IMG/VR virus record: IMGVR_UViG_3300025872_002634
Span: 1-24,785 of that record
Source: a virus
Reading direction: 5' to 3' (one strand)
Length of the DNA: 24,785 nt
Shown here piece after piece: positions 13,235 through 22,190 of this stretch. Below the pieces are notes generated by a model. The model was not told the origin of the DNA. It worked only from the letters and a program-made list of their open reading frames with translations, and ran no database searches. Positions within the stretch are counted from its first letter, which is position 1. The number at the start of each line of letters is the position of its first letter. Both the position numbers and the translations under genes were made by a program.

Positions 13235-15877
13235 TCAGAATTTTGGTTTAATGGTCATGTCTACTGGTGCAGACATTCTGGTAGGAGCATGCGATTTGCC
13301 CCATAGTTCGTAGTCTTCCTTGGTGAGACTAAACCTATATGCATCGATGTTGATCCAACGACCTCCGACAAATGCCTTTACTGCGCATTGTCCTCGGTTA
13401 AGATCAACATCAAGTGGATTAATGTATATCTTCTCAATATCCTCTGGACGATACTTGTATGCAACGCCAATTTGAGGACTATTTGTAAGAACATCCGCAA
13501 TGACAGGTTTCTTGCTGTCCAGATATGCATCCCATTTTCGAGTATGCAGTTCAGATGCCGTTGGAAGCGGAGTTGTCTTGTTCAACCCAGGAACATTGCG
13601 AATAAAACGAAACTGTTTGGTACTGTCTTCATTATAATATGAATAGATCTCATATCCATTGTTTCGCATTACATCGGCAAGAAACTTCGATCTGTCTGTT
13701 GCGTTTGGAGCGCTGGCTGCAATTGGAGCAAGCTCAAGCATTCTTGTCTTGCTTCCAAGATCCATGTGCTTTCCTACGATATCCTTTGGATCGTATCCAG
13801 AGATATCAAACCATCCAGTGTCAAGCCATTCTCCGGAATCAAGCATGGACACCACCTGTCCAAGCATATCATTTCGCTTCTTGGCTTCGGCAGATCCAGC
13901 CTCTGGTTTGCTATAGGACTTGATGTTCTTTGCAAACTCAGCTGCCAAAGCAACGGTTGTCTGTCCTGAGATTTCAGGATAACTGTCCAGGTGCCTAAGA
14001 TAGAGTCCGGTTGACCACGATGCCCTGTAATCGGAATCGGAATCGATCATATTCCTAACGGTAGGATCATTGGCAATGGATTGAATGTTCCAGAAAGCCT
14101 TGACTAGTGTAAAGTTGTCTGGATTGTCATATCCCTTGATTACATGCTTGGAAAGATCCGTAGGAACAGCTACATTGCTGTATCCAACAAGTGAATCCCG
14201 AAGCATGTCTACAAGTTCAGGCTCACTCATTCGCTTATATGATCCATCCTGGATGGCAACCGACATTGGAGAGACTGGCCATCCCTCTTCGGTTGTCATT
14301 GTTCTGCGTGCAGCGGGATTGTTGCGACGAAACTCGGCATCCTGAATTCGGATGTTTACCTGAGTCTTGGATGCATCGGAATCATATTGATTTCCAATCT
14401 TGATCATCAGGGAATCGAATACATTCTGAAGATTGGGGCTGTTTCTAAATGTATCGATATCGGTTCCGAGCTTGGTCTCCAGAACCCAGGATCTGAATGA
14501 ATCCTTGTCTGGAAATTTTTTAGCCCACCCAACAGCCACGTCATCCACTGGAAACACAGGACCAGTCTGATCGGCTTCGGTTAGAATGGACTGACGCTCC
14601 ATGTCTAGGTTTCGTCCAATGCGTTCAACGGCCTCGCGTTGAAGACGATAGGCAATCCTGTTTGCTTCTGGATCACCATAGGTTGCAATAATGCGACCTG
14701 ACTCCCTAATCTTATCGATATCAGTTTCCTGATTTTCAATTGCCGCTCTTGTGACTCCGCGAATTACGGCATCCTTGGTCTGTCCATCTAATCGATTAAT
14801 GGCAGTAGCTTTGGTATATGCCTGATCAAAGCCGTTATCCCTTGATTCCTGTATATAGGAATTAACGGTGAGTTCCCGTGCCTTAGTGGCATTTCGCTCA
14901 TTTCTGATAAAGATCATGCGACCAAGAACAGGTTGAATAGACTTGGCTATGCTTTCGGAGATTGCTGCCTGTTCGGTATCGGTACCGGAAAGCCACACTC
15001 CAAGCAATTCAGGATTTTCTTCAAGGATTCTATCTCTCACCGCATCGAACATGGCAGCTGAGAGACTTTCATCGGAATAACCTTCAAAGTCCTTCTCGCT
15101 TTGCGCCATGTTAGCTGAATATGCATTGATGATTGGCTGGGCTAGCTGCTCAGTCAGTCCTCCAGCCATTGCAGCTGCAGCACGCTCATCTCGGTACGCC
15201 AGACGTTCCGCATTGTCGTTTACCTGAGACAACTTCTCAAATGCCTTGGCTCGAAGACTATTCCACAAAGATTGCTCATCGGCTGTCTTGGCAGAACTTG
15301 CTTTTTCAGCATATGTCTTTACAATGCCCTCAAGATCTCTGCTATTTCCAGCTTCAAACGCATTCTGGATTCGAGTGTCTTCCGACGCAAATATAGCGCG
15401 GTTTGAATCAAGAATTGAACGTTCCTGCGCTGTCTTGAGAGACTCAGCCATAGAACGGGCAGCCGCTGCAACCTGTGAACGAGACGTGGTCATGGCCACC
15501 GACTCGTCTTCCTTGCCAACCAACGCCTCGGCCTTTACGGCTTCAGCTTCCTGTGGTGTAGTTGCCTCTGCAATCTTAAGACGAGCCAGGGCCTCGTACT
15601 TTGCCGCCTCCTCTGACTGTGCCTTTGCCTGCTGGGCCTCTACCGCCTTGGCATAGCTGATCTTGCCTTCGATCTCCCTACTTTCCATAGAGATGGCCTG
15701 ACCGGCAATATCAGTGGCAAGTCCTAGAATCTTTTGAAGGGCTTCAAACGGATTCTCCTTAGGAGCCACGTTAGTCTGCGCGACAAACCGAGGAGTCTGA
15801 AGGTTGATGTCAGCCGATCCAAACTGCATGGGCGACGGCGAAGCCGTTCCCGGCTTGATCTGGTATTCACGTGGCAT
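13235..15877 (-). CDS. Internal virion protein, T7 gp15-like
   Basis: An 880-aa soluble, mostly helical protein (T7 gp15 is 747 aa) expected to stack in the internal core and leave with the DNA as part of the ejectosome. The N-terminus has a Pro/Gly-rich leader, then a long Ala/Glu/Lys-rich amphipathic helical region (about 60-170). Asp/Arg/Tyr-rich helical repeats follow to about residue 640. No signal peptide, membrane segment or enzyme motif is visible. AGGA lies 8 nt before ATG 15877. It is 9 nt from the upstream gp14-like gene and 4 nt from the downstream giant gene, which fixes it as the middle ejection protein. Confidence 0.88.
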   Translation of the reverse strand: MPREYQIKPGTASPSPMQFGSADINLQTPRFVAQTNVAPKENPFEALQKILGLATDIAGQAISMESREIEGKISYAKAVEAQQAKAQSEEAAKYEALARLKIAEATTPQEAEAVKAEALVGKEDESVAMTTSRSQVAAAARSMAESLKTAQERSILDSNRAIFASEDTRIQNAFEAGNSRDLEGIVKTYAEKASSAKTADEQSLWNSLRAKAFEKLSQVNDNAERLAYRDERAAAAMAGGLTEQLAQPIINAYSANMAQSEKDFEGYSDESLSAAMFDAVRDRILEENPELLGVWLSGTDTEQAAISESIAKSIQPVLGRMIFIRNERNATKARELTVNSYIQESRDNGFDQAYTKATAINRLDGQTKDAVIRGVTRAAIENQETDIDKIRESGRIIATYGDPEANRIAYRLQREAVERIGRNLDMERQSILTEADQTGPVFPVDDVAVGWAKKFPDKDSFRSWVLETKLGTDIDTFRNSPNLQNVFDSLMIKIGNQYDSDASKTQVNIRIQDAEFRRNNPAARRTMTTEEGWPVSPMSVAIQDGSYKRMSEPELVDMLRDSLVGYSNVAVPTDLSKHVIKGYDNPDNFTLVKAFWNIQSIANDPTVRNMIDSDSDYRASWSTGLYLRHLDSYPEISGQTTVALAAEFAKNIKSYSKPEAGSAEAKKRNDMLGQVVSMLDSGEWLDTGWFDISGYDPKDIVGKHMDLGSKTRMLELAPIAASAPNATDRSKFLADVMRNNGYEIYSYYNEDSTKQFRFIRNVPGLNKTTPLPTASELHTRKWDAYLDSKKPVIADVLTNSPQIGVAYKYRPEDIEKIYINPLDVDLNRGQCAVKAFVGGRWINIDAYRFSLTKEDYELWGKSHAPTRMSAPVDMTIKPKF

Positions 15878-15886
15878 GTTTGTCCT

Positions 15887-16417
15887 TTACTGTAGCTTAA
15901 TACCTTGAGCTGTCGCCATCTGACGCTGATAATCAAGACCAGTGAATCCCTGCTGCAGCGACATGCCCATTGAAAGACCCTGAAGTCCTCCTTGGATTCC
16001 AGCGAGGAACGGAGACATCGACTGGGCTACCTGCCACTGGGGCATGGCGTTGATCGCTAGGTTCTGAAGACCAAGCTGCTGCTCCATAGATACCTTGGCA
16101 GACTCACGCGCCGCCTGGATTCCAAGAGCCGAGGTCAGGGCGTAGGTCGACTGGGACTGCGATGCTCCGCGCTCGGCTGCCGATACGGCAATAGCGCCGC
16201 GATAGGCATCATAGCGGTTCTGGATCTGTCGACGGCGCTCGGCTGCCGTGATCGCTCCCTGTGCCTTGGAGACGGCCAGAGTCTTCTCGTAGGCTGCCTT
16301 CTGCTGTGCGTTCTGATATTCCGCGATCTTTTTGTTTTGAATGTTGGTATACGCCGTTCCAGCCACAGATGTTGCAGTGGAGGCGATAATCATTGGAACA
16401 ATGAATTCTGGTCCCAT
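15887..16417 (-). CDS. Internal virion protein, T7 gp14-like
   Basis: A 176-aa protein (T7 gp14 is 196 aa) expected to form the outer-membrane part of the ejection channel. The N-terminus is hydrophobic (EFIVPMIIASTATSVAGTAY, residues 4-23). An Ala/Gln-rich amphipathic helix (30-115) and a Gly/Met/Gln-rich tail (about 130-176) follow, typical of gp14-type proteins. The start ATG overlaps the preceding TAA by one base (TAATG), so translation is coupled. Synteny between nozzle and gp15-like genes supports the call. Confidence 0.87.
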   Translation of the reverse strand: MGPEFIVPMIIASTATSVAGTAYTNIQNKKIAEYQNAQQKAAYEKTLAVSKAQGAITAAERRRQIQNRYDAYRGAIAVSAAERGASQSQSTYALTSALGIQAARESAKVSMEQQLGLQNLAINAMPQWQVAQSMSPFLAGIQGGLQGLSMGMSLQQGFTGLDYQRQMATAQGIKLQ

Positions 16418-18537
16418 TATGTACTCGCTGCGCTTCTCTTGTTTGGAACGAAGTCAGCCACGAACTCCACGCCAGTGATGTTGAGGGGAGCCGGGCTATC
16501 CGACTTGATGAATAGATCCACGTTTCCACTGGATCCCATCACCTTGAAGTTATGGCTATCCCTGTCACTGATGATGTTCTGACTGGTGATGAATCCAATT
16601 GCTCCAAGCGACTTTCCTGTGTACTTGTACACGCGGTTGCTGGCTGGAGAGGTCTTTGGATCCACGGTGAATGTGAAGTATCCGGTATTTCGATGATGGA
16701 CAGTGCACTGCTTCAGCTGGATTGCCCCAACTGCCTGCACTCCATTTTGGTCCCTGATGTGCTGCTTTGACATCTTGATGTTCATGTCGAATGGACATCC
16801 GACATAGACGTCATGGGCACTGAGGTTTCCTACAACCTCGATGATTGTGTTGGGCCAGTCGTTGAGCAGGGTTGCAATTCCATATCGGACGCCTTCTTTT
16901 TCATTCCAATCAGGTCCAAGGAACACTTCGCTGGCGTCTGGCATGATGAATGGCAAGACAAAGGTAGTTCGCTTGGATATTGAATCGAACGTTCCACCTG
17001 TCGCGACAACTAGAGCATCAAGACGAGGTCGATAAGAGGGAAGGGCATCGGAATTTCTGAGAGGAATTCTTTCAAGTCTGAAGATGTCATCCGGAACCCA
17101 TGTCACTCGACTTAGCATGTACAGATGATCATCGATGATCTGGATTCCGAGGATGACTCGGCAATCATCAAATGTCCACTTCAACCACGACGACTGGAGC
17201 TTCTTCTGACCCTGCCAGTACATGAAGTTGATGTACAGAGCCGATGTTCCACGAAGAATCAGGATATCGTTTGCGGAAGATGCGGTAAGTTCCTTGATGT
17301 CTGATGGAATGTATCCATCTACATGGGCAGTTGCATCGGTTGCGACGCTCTGTGCCGCTCCTTCGTCTGTCAGGTATTCATATACCTGCGACCAGGGTCC
17401 CTTTGGAGTCGTCCAATACAACTGAGATCCAATAACGGCAGGACGAACATCGGGAGACGAATACGTGGTGGATGGAATGACGGACACCGTGGTCGGAGTC
17501 ATCGCATCCTGCGCACGGATCTCGTACTGCTGTCCACTGGACGTGAACACGACGATGCTTCGCTGGAATGGAGTCATCCACAGGATTGATGTAACCTGCG
17601 TGGATGATAGCTTTACATCCACTGGATCTGAATCGATTACGGTTGCATATGAATCAAGCCAGAAGTTGTAGAACGATCCAGTCTGGGATCCAACGACATT
17701 CTCTCCAGCAGAGAACCATAGTCGATTTCGATGCAAACAGACATCAGTGATAGCCTTTCCAATAAAGGAGGGGCTAGGATTGGTCTGACTATCGCCGCTA
17801 TATCGAGGCTCCCACGGACAAAACTTGATCTGGAACTCAATGGGGGTTCCTGGCTTTATCACGATGCGGATAGGCATCGTATCCGGCTTCAAGGTCGATC
17901 CTGCGTATGGAGATCGAACACGCTTGTACCACGGCTGTGAAGTCGTTGAAATACCCTGATACCATCCAGCTGGATGTCCCAGTGCATCGTCAACGGCATA
18001 CCAATATTCACCATTGGCTGTGGGTGGCAGCTCAAACTCACCCCAGTTTGGCTTATGATGCGAATTTGATTTATCGTCCACGTTCTTGGAAGCGTGCTGA
18101 TACGATGCTGTAGAGGTTTCGACAGCCGTTACTACAGTCTTGTTGAGGACGATAGTCGTGTCATCAATGCTGATAGCCTTGATATTTGAAGGACTGGTGT
18201 CGAGGTAAGCCTTTAGCAGCGCGGTATCGCCAACTGGATCATAGGTGACGGTCAAGGGTGTTCCGTCAATGTCGTATGCCGACACTGGATCAGTAGCGTC
18301 GTTTCTGAACACCAGGAGATACCGTTCGGTATTGGATCGCTCGATCCAGTGCACCTTGACATTTCCTGGAAGATCGGTGATGTCGGCAATCAATTCACTT
18401 CCCGGCCTTTTTTCAAGACCTGTTGAGAAGTGCATAAGTGCATTGTCGGCTTCCTCCACCTGATTCGGAAACCGCTGCCCATCGGGCTGTCGACTGACTC
18501 CTCCATTCAAGTCTGGAATTGCAATGCGCTGTAGCAT
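16417..18537 (-). CDS. Tail tubular protein B (nozzle), T7 gp12-like
   Basis: The 706-aa protein (T7 gp12 is 794 aa) should form the distal nozzle of the short tail. The N-terminus IPDLNGGVSRQPDGQRFPNQ, followed by GLEKRPGSELI, mirrors the T7 gp12 start (KNLKGGISQQPDILRYPDQ, then GLQKRP). The rest is beta-rich with many aromatic positions, as expected for a beta-propeller. I use ATG 18537 (MLQRIAI...) rather than a codon 14 residues upstream: it overlaps the previous stop as TGATG, has AAGGA upstream, and aligns with the gp12 start. Confidence 0.94.
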   Translation of the reverse strand: MLQRIAIPDLNGGVSRQPDGQRFPNQVEEADNALMHFSTGLEKRPGSELIADITDLPGNVKVHWIERSNTERYLLVFRNDATDPVSAYDIDGTPLTVTYDPVGDTALLKAYLDTSPSNIKAISIDDTTIVLNKTVVTAVETSTASYQHASKNVDDKSNSHHKPNWGEFELPPTANGEYWYAVDDALGHPAGWYQGISTTSQPWYKRVRSPYAGSTLKPDTMPIRIVIKPGTPIEFQIKFCPWEPRYSGDSQTNPSPSFIGKAITDVCLHRNRLWFSAGENVVGSQTGSFYNFWLDSYATVIDSDPVDVKLSSTQVTSILWMTPFQRSIVVFTSSGQQYEIRAQDAMTPTTVSVIPSTTYSSPDVRPAVIGSQLYWTTPKGPWSQVYEYLTDEGAAQSVATDATAHVDGYIPSDIKELTASSANDILILRGTSALYINFMYWQGQKKLQSSWLKWTFDDCRVILGIQIIDDHLYMLSRVTWVPDDIFRLERIPLRNSDALPSYRPRLDALVVATGGTFDSISKRTTFVLPFIMPDASEVFLGPDWNEKEGVRYGIATLLNDWPNTIIEVVGNLSAHDVYVGCPFDMNIKMSKQHIRDQNGVQAVGAIQLKQCTVHHRNTGYFTFTVDPKTSPASNRVYKYTGKSLGAIGFITSQNIISDRDSHNFKVMGSSGNVDLFIKSDSPAPLNITGVEFVADFVPNKRSAAST

Positions 18538-19145
18538 CAGAATGGTCCTTGGAGCCTGCGTGCGCCGATGTACGGCCACGTGCTCTTGGTGTTGCTGGTG
18601 AATGCCGAGACATCACGCGATCGAATATCGGCAGCTCGGCTGCGCGCTCGAGACATGAATGCGATTTCCTGAAGAAGCTTGTCCTGTGACGTTTCTCCAA
18701 CAGTGGCCATCTGGTACATGCGAGCAGCCATGTCGACAACCTCGAACTGCTCGGCAGTGGGAAGCGACTCGAATTCAAGAGAAGTGGTGATCTTCACATG
18801 GACAGGAGTGCCGATGGTGAATACATCGGTGTTGTTGTCCACATCGAACAGATAGGTAGGAGTGCGACCACGCTGGACAAGATTGCGTCCATAGTCGTTT
18901 CCAATGGTGTCAACAGCAAGGGTATCATCTGGAATGTAGATCTTACCGTTGATGTCGGGAAGATAGTCCTTGGTGACGGTGTTGCAGTTAAGACCGGTCA
19001 TCTGCACCTGGATCGCGACCTCATCCAGCGTCTGCACTGCAAGAGTCACGTCGTTGGAACCAGTGACGGCAAGGGTCGACACTGGATATTCGCCAGATGC
19101 ACGGAGGATTCGGTTTACTGCGTCAAGCTTTGATAGTGCGCCCAT
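18537..19145 (-). CDS. Tail tubular protein A (adaptor), T7 gp11-like
   Basis: The 202-aa protein (T7 gp11 is 196 aa) should form the ring joining portal to nozzle. The N-terminus LDAVNRILRASGEYPVSTL matches the gp11 LSAVNDILASIGEPPVSTL motif, and LDEVAIQVQMTGLNCNT corresponds to the gp11 helix that follows. Helical segments with MAARMYQMATV near residue 140 and a charged C-terminal helix complete the fold. AGGA lies about 10 nt before ATG 19145. It is the first gene after a T-rich terminator, so it may depend on read-through or a promoter I could not identify. Confidence 0.94.
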   Translation of the reverse strand: MGALSKLDAVNRILRASGEYPVSTLAVTGSNDVTLAVQTLDEVAIQVQMTGLNCNTVTKDYLPDINGKIYIPDDTLAVDTIGNDYGRNLVQRGRTPTYLFDVDNNTDVFTIGTPVHVKITTSLEFESLPTAEQFEVVDMAARMYQMATVGETSQDKLLQEIAFMSRARSRAADIRSRDVSAFTSNTKSTWPYIGARRLQGPF

Positions 19146-19159
19146 TGTTTGTTCCTATT

Positions 19160-19196
19160 AAAGTAAAATCCCTGCAGGCCGCTAGACCTGCAGGGA
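19160..19196 (-). terminator. Intrinsic terminator between SGNH hydrolase and tail adaptor genes
   Basis: TCCCTGCAGG (19169-19178) pairs perfectly with CCTGCAGGGA (19187-19196) around an 8-nt loop. Leaving the stem on the minus strand, the sequence reads ATTTTACTTT. It follows the SGNH gene and immediately precedes the ribosome-binding site of the adaptor gene. A second small CCCC/GGGG stem lies at about 19209-19220. Confidence 0.75.
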
Positions 19197-19227
19197 CGGG
19201 AGCGAAATCCCCTTATGGGGTCTTTAA

Positions 19228-20964
19228 TCAACCAATACGCGTAACGTAGACGGGATTGGTACCACCGCCAAAAGTAGAGTTAGCAGTAAGGGTGATGGTG
19301 CCGCTGCTGATAGTAGGCACAATGGTCTGCGCAGCTGCAGAGGTGGAAACATTGGTTCCAAAAGCAGTCACGAGAGACGCAGTGTGAGCCGTGATGATTC
19401 CATGACGGGAGTTACCAGCCGTATCGGCCTGGCACGTCACAAGGAACGAAGCAGGAAAGCTTTCGATCTTAGGAAGGGTCACGGTTCCAGACGCTGCAAG
19501 CACAGCAGTGACATACAGCTGCTGGGTTTCGCCACGGAAATCCGGGGCATAGGACGCATAGGTGGTGGTGGGATTGACGGTATTGACAGAAGAAGCCACA
19601 AGATACTCGTTTCGTAGTGCGGAGATTACTTTTTGACCAATAAGATTAAAACCAAACTCAGACAGGTGCGGATCTCCTAGCACACCTGCATTGAAAGCTT
19701 GATTAGAGTTTGCAGTCATTTCAGCCCAGCTAACGATGCTAGCTAGGTTTACGGACGTGACATTAGCATAGGACGCAGCGGCAGTGGCTGCCCAATCTGA
19801 ATCAGATCGAAGAGCATCGCGATCGCCATCGGTTGACTGAATTTGATGCGACGTCATGAAGATAAAGGCTAGATCTTCAGCTCGTCCACCCGCAAGAATC
19901 CAACATGCCTTGATTTTTGCAATACCAGGTCCTGAAACCTTACTCCAATAATTATTGGCGTTTGATTCATTACCGTTTTGACCGGCATTGATGGTTACAA
20001 TGGCTCGGGCATAAGGAAGACCTGAGCTGAGAGTCTGCCTTAGGATAATTTCCTTGAAGTAGGTTACAAGAAAATTGGTAGGAGCGGAGACGACATCGCC
20101 AAGGATATCATTGAGAGTTGCTCCGCCATAGCTTGAAAGACAGTTGCTAGCCCAACCCTTCTTTGCAGTGCTGATTGACATCAGTCCCAGTGCAATTGGG
20201 TTGCCCCATCCATTTGTAACGCCTACACCGCCACCTGCGGTATATACCGCAAGATTTACAGATCGGGAGGCGGCTGGAATAGTGAGAGAGCGGTGGACAA
20301 TTGGATCTTCGCTTGCCGTTCCTTGAAAGGACATGGCAACGGAATTCAGATAGACAGTATCCGGAGCTCCGTTATCCTTGGCTGTAATTTTCAAAGTAGA
20401 GGTTGCAGTAGGCATCTTTGCGCCTACAATACGCAACTTCAACTCGTTGGAAAGCCCAATAGGACAATCGGAATCAATATAGATTCCAGCTGAAAAGTTA
20501 GCCCAGCGCTGAGAATCTGCAGTCAATGCGCTGTCACGCCACAGGCATTCAACACCCGTGACGTTGACGTTGCCCCAGATCTTAAGACCAGAGCCAAACG
20601 CAAGCCTAGCTTGATTAATTTCGTATGGATAGTTGGCAGGAGTCCCTGAAAAGCCTTGGTTAAGAGCACCGGAATTGGCTACATTGGCGCCGTTAAGATC
20701 GGTAATCATTCCCTGAACTGTCTTATACCCAAACGCACTGCCGCCTGCTGCATTCATATGGTAGAGTGGAGTTGCAAACATGGAATTAGGACGCTGAAGC
20801 TCCATTCCATATGCAAAACCATCGACATATCCAGCAACAACCTCTCCACCATCCATAAAACCAGTATTGGAGTCACCCAGATGGATAAAGTCGACGCTGC
20901 CCTTTCCAAGAACAACGTCATTGATAAACATGGGAGCCTTCATGGACCCATAAATTCCTGGCAT
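19228..20964 (-). CDS. SGNH/GDSL-type hydrolase, putative virion esterase
   Basis: The 578-aa protein carries SGNH blocks in order. Block I is FIHLGDSNTG (nucleophile candidate S32). Block II is SSYGGATLNDIL (G280/G281). Block III is INAGQNGNESN (N330). Block V is GDPHLSEFG (D431 and H433, one residue closer than the usual DxxH). About 200 residues of beta-type sequence sit between blocks I and II, so the fold seems split by an inserted domain. The last 95 residues form a separate Thr/Ser-rich beta domain. Such enzymes commonly deacylate polysaccharides, which would suit removal of capsule or O-antigen acetyl groups. The substrate is unknown, and no signal peptide is seen. GGAG lies 6 nt before ATG 20964. 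Hairpins flank the gene on both sides. Confidence 0.85.
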   Translation of the reverse strand: MPGIYGSMKAPMFINDVVLGKGSVDFIHLGDSNTGFMDGGEVVAGYVDGFAYGMELQRPNSMFATPLYHMNAAGGSAFGYKTVQGMITDLNGANVANSGALNQGFSGTPANYPYEINQARLAFGSGLKIWGNVNVTGVECLWRDSALTADSQRWANFSAGIYIDSDCPIGLSNELKLRIVGAKMPTATSTLKITAKDNGAPDTVYLNSVAMSFQGTASEDPIVHRSLTIPAASRSVNLAVYTAGGGVGVTNGWGNPIALGLMSISTAKKGWASNCLSSYGGATLNDILGDVVSAPTNFLVTYFKEIILRQTLSSGLPYARAIVTINAGQNGNESNANNYWSKVSGPGIAKIKACWILAGGRAEDLAFIFMTSHQIQSTDGDRDALRSDSDWAATAAASYANVTSVNLASIVSWAEMTANSNQAFNAGVLGDPHLSEFGFNLIGQKVISALRNEYLVASSVNTVNPTTTYASYAPDFRGETQQLYVTAVLAASGTVTLPKIESFPASFLVTCQADTAGNSRHGIITAHTASLVTAFGTNVSTSAAAQTIVPTISSGTITLTANSTFGGGTNPVYVTRIG

Positions 20965-20983
20965 GATAATCTCCAGTTGAACT

Positions 20984-21012
20984 AAGGGAGGAGGGAAAGT
21001 CCCTCCTCCCTT
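20984..21012 (-). terminator. Terminator-like 13-bp hairpin after the capsid gene
   Basis: AAGGGAGGAGGGA (20984-20996) pairs perfectly with TCCCTCCTCCCTT (21000-21012) around a 3-nt loop, 22 nt past the capsid stop. On the minus strand the stem ends in TT and continues AGTTC, so the T-run is poor. T7 has its main late terminator at the same place, just after gene 10. Partial termination would raise capsid message over downstream genes (inference). Confidence 0.7.
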
Positions 21013-21034
21013 GTTCTATTATTTTAATCAGCTA

Positions 21035-22084
21035 TTACGCCGAGGCAATTTCAAAGGCGCAGTACGGACGAAGCGCGCCGCCGCCCATCAGCATCTTCGA
21101 GACCATGAAGTCCGACTGACGACGAACGTCGCGGAACTTCTCGCTCTGGATGCCCATGAGCTGAAGCACCGCAATGGCGCTCTTCTGGAAGACGACTCCG
21201 CCGGTAAGCGCGAAGTTACCACGATACTTGGCGGGACCGGTCGTGATGTTGGACGACGGAATGTGGTTCGAGCAATAGACAGGAACGCCGAGGACATCGA
21301 TGGGCGCCTGATAGCCCTGGCTATCCTGGATTCGGGGGCCAGCGGATCCGCTGTCGTTACGACCCCAGAAAGCCTGCGTGGTCATGTTCTGCACGCCGCT
21401 AGCGTAGTACGGAAGACCAAGCTTGCGAAGGGCGTAGTAGAGAGGAACATTGACGATCGCGCAGCGATCCGCGACGGGAACGTCGTTGGCATCCATCTTC
21501 TCGCAGATGAGACCGATGTCCTCGACAAGGGCGGCTGCATCTCGCTCGGTATTCCACGTTCCAGAACCAGTGTAATCTGCGTTGGCGCGGGTGGTGCTGG
21601 CACCAAGAATGGTGTTACCGCCGACCGGGAAGCTATTCGAACCGCTATCGGTTCCGACTCGAGCGGCATTGATCAGGAGTGCAGCGATCTTGCGATCCAT
21701 CTGACGCGCAAGTTCGCGACCGGTCTCGGAGGCAAGCTCGTTGCGGACATCGAAGTGCGACATCGCGATATCGATGTCATCCACCTCAAAGTGGGCGACA
21801 AGCGGACGATCATCGAGGCTGATCGAGTATTCCTTGGTCTCGACATCGAGACCGAGAAGCTCGGTACCAGCCTCATGGTACTCGGAGCCGATCTTCCAGG
21901 TGGCGGGGAACTTCATGGTAGTTCCGCTGGTGATCGTCTTGTAGTTGACCTTGTCCAGGAACTGATTGTACTCCTGGAAGGCGGTGATGACCTCGCCGCC
22001 GTAGACGGGAAGCCACATGTCCGAAGGGGTCGGAGTGGTGTTAGCGAAGTTGGATCCAAAGCGGATCAGGTTGGTAGTTGCCAT
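21035..22084 (-). CDS. Major capsid protein, T7 gp10-like
   Basis: The 349-aa protein (T7 gp10A is 345 aa) should form the icosahedral shell with an HK97 fold. Signs include the E-loop/spine region with YSISLDDRPLVAHFEVDDID (residues about 87-106), the long helix DVRNELASETGRELARQMDR and a C-terminal SEKFRDVRRQSDFMVSKMLMG segment. It lies after scaffold and before the tail genes. Codon choice differs from the neighbours, with many GGC/GGT glycines and C-ending codons, as expected for the most expressed protein. The ribosome-binding site is only an A/G-rich tract before ATG 22084. No gp10B-type frameshift extension is apparent. Confidence 0.95.
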   Translation of the reverse strand: MATTNLIRFGSNFANTTPTPSDMWLPVYGGEVITAFQEYNQFLDKVNYKTITSGTTMKFPATWKIGSEYHEAGTELLGLDVETKEYSISLDDRPLVAHFEVDDIDIAMSHFDVRNELASETGRELARQMDRKIAALLINAARVGTDSGSNSFPVGGNTILGASTTRANADYTGSGTWNTERDAAALVEDIGLICEKMDANDVPVADRCAIVNVPLYYALRKLGLPYYASGVQNMTTQAFWGRNDSGSAGPRIQDSQGYQAPIDVLGVPVYCSNHIPSSNITTGPAKYRGNFALTGGVVFQKSAIAVLQLMGIQSEKFRDVRRQSDFMVSKMLMGGGALRPYCAFEIASA

Positions 22085-22150
22085 TTTTCTTTCTTTCTAA
22101 ATCTAACTCATTGCGTGTTGCCTCTGCTTTGATTGTCGTCTCCTGATTAT

Positions 22151-22165
22151 CCCGCACCATGCGGG
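22151..22165 (-). other. Hairpin in the capsid leader
   Basis: CCCGCA (22151-22156) pairs with TGCGGG (22160-22165) around a 3-nt loop, between the tRNA-like fold and an AGGAGA motif. It lies in the 185-bp leader of the capsid gene and may serve mRNA stability or processing. Confidence 0.45.
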
Positions 22166-22190
22166 GTCTGGACGGTCTCTGCTTTGGAAA

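Noticed and set aside
21011-22132. 373-codon open frame on the plus strand opposite the capsid gene
   Set aside because: It is the mirror of a strongly biased capsid gene. It has no homology pattern, and the minus frame is certain.
22085-22150. Possible short gene after an AGGAGA motif in the capsid leader
   Set aside because: The frame begins with ACG and soon runs into the capsid start. There is no suitable start codon or coding character.
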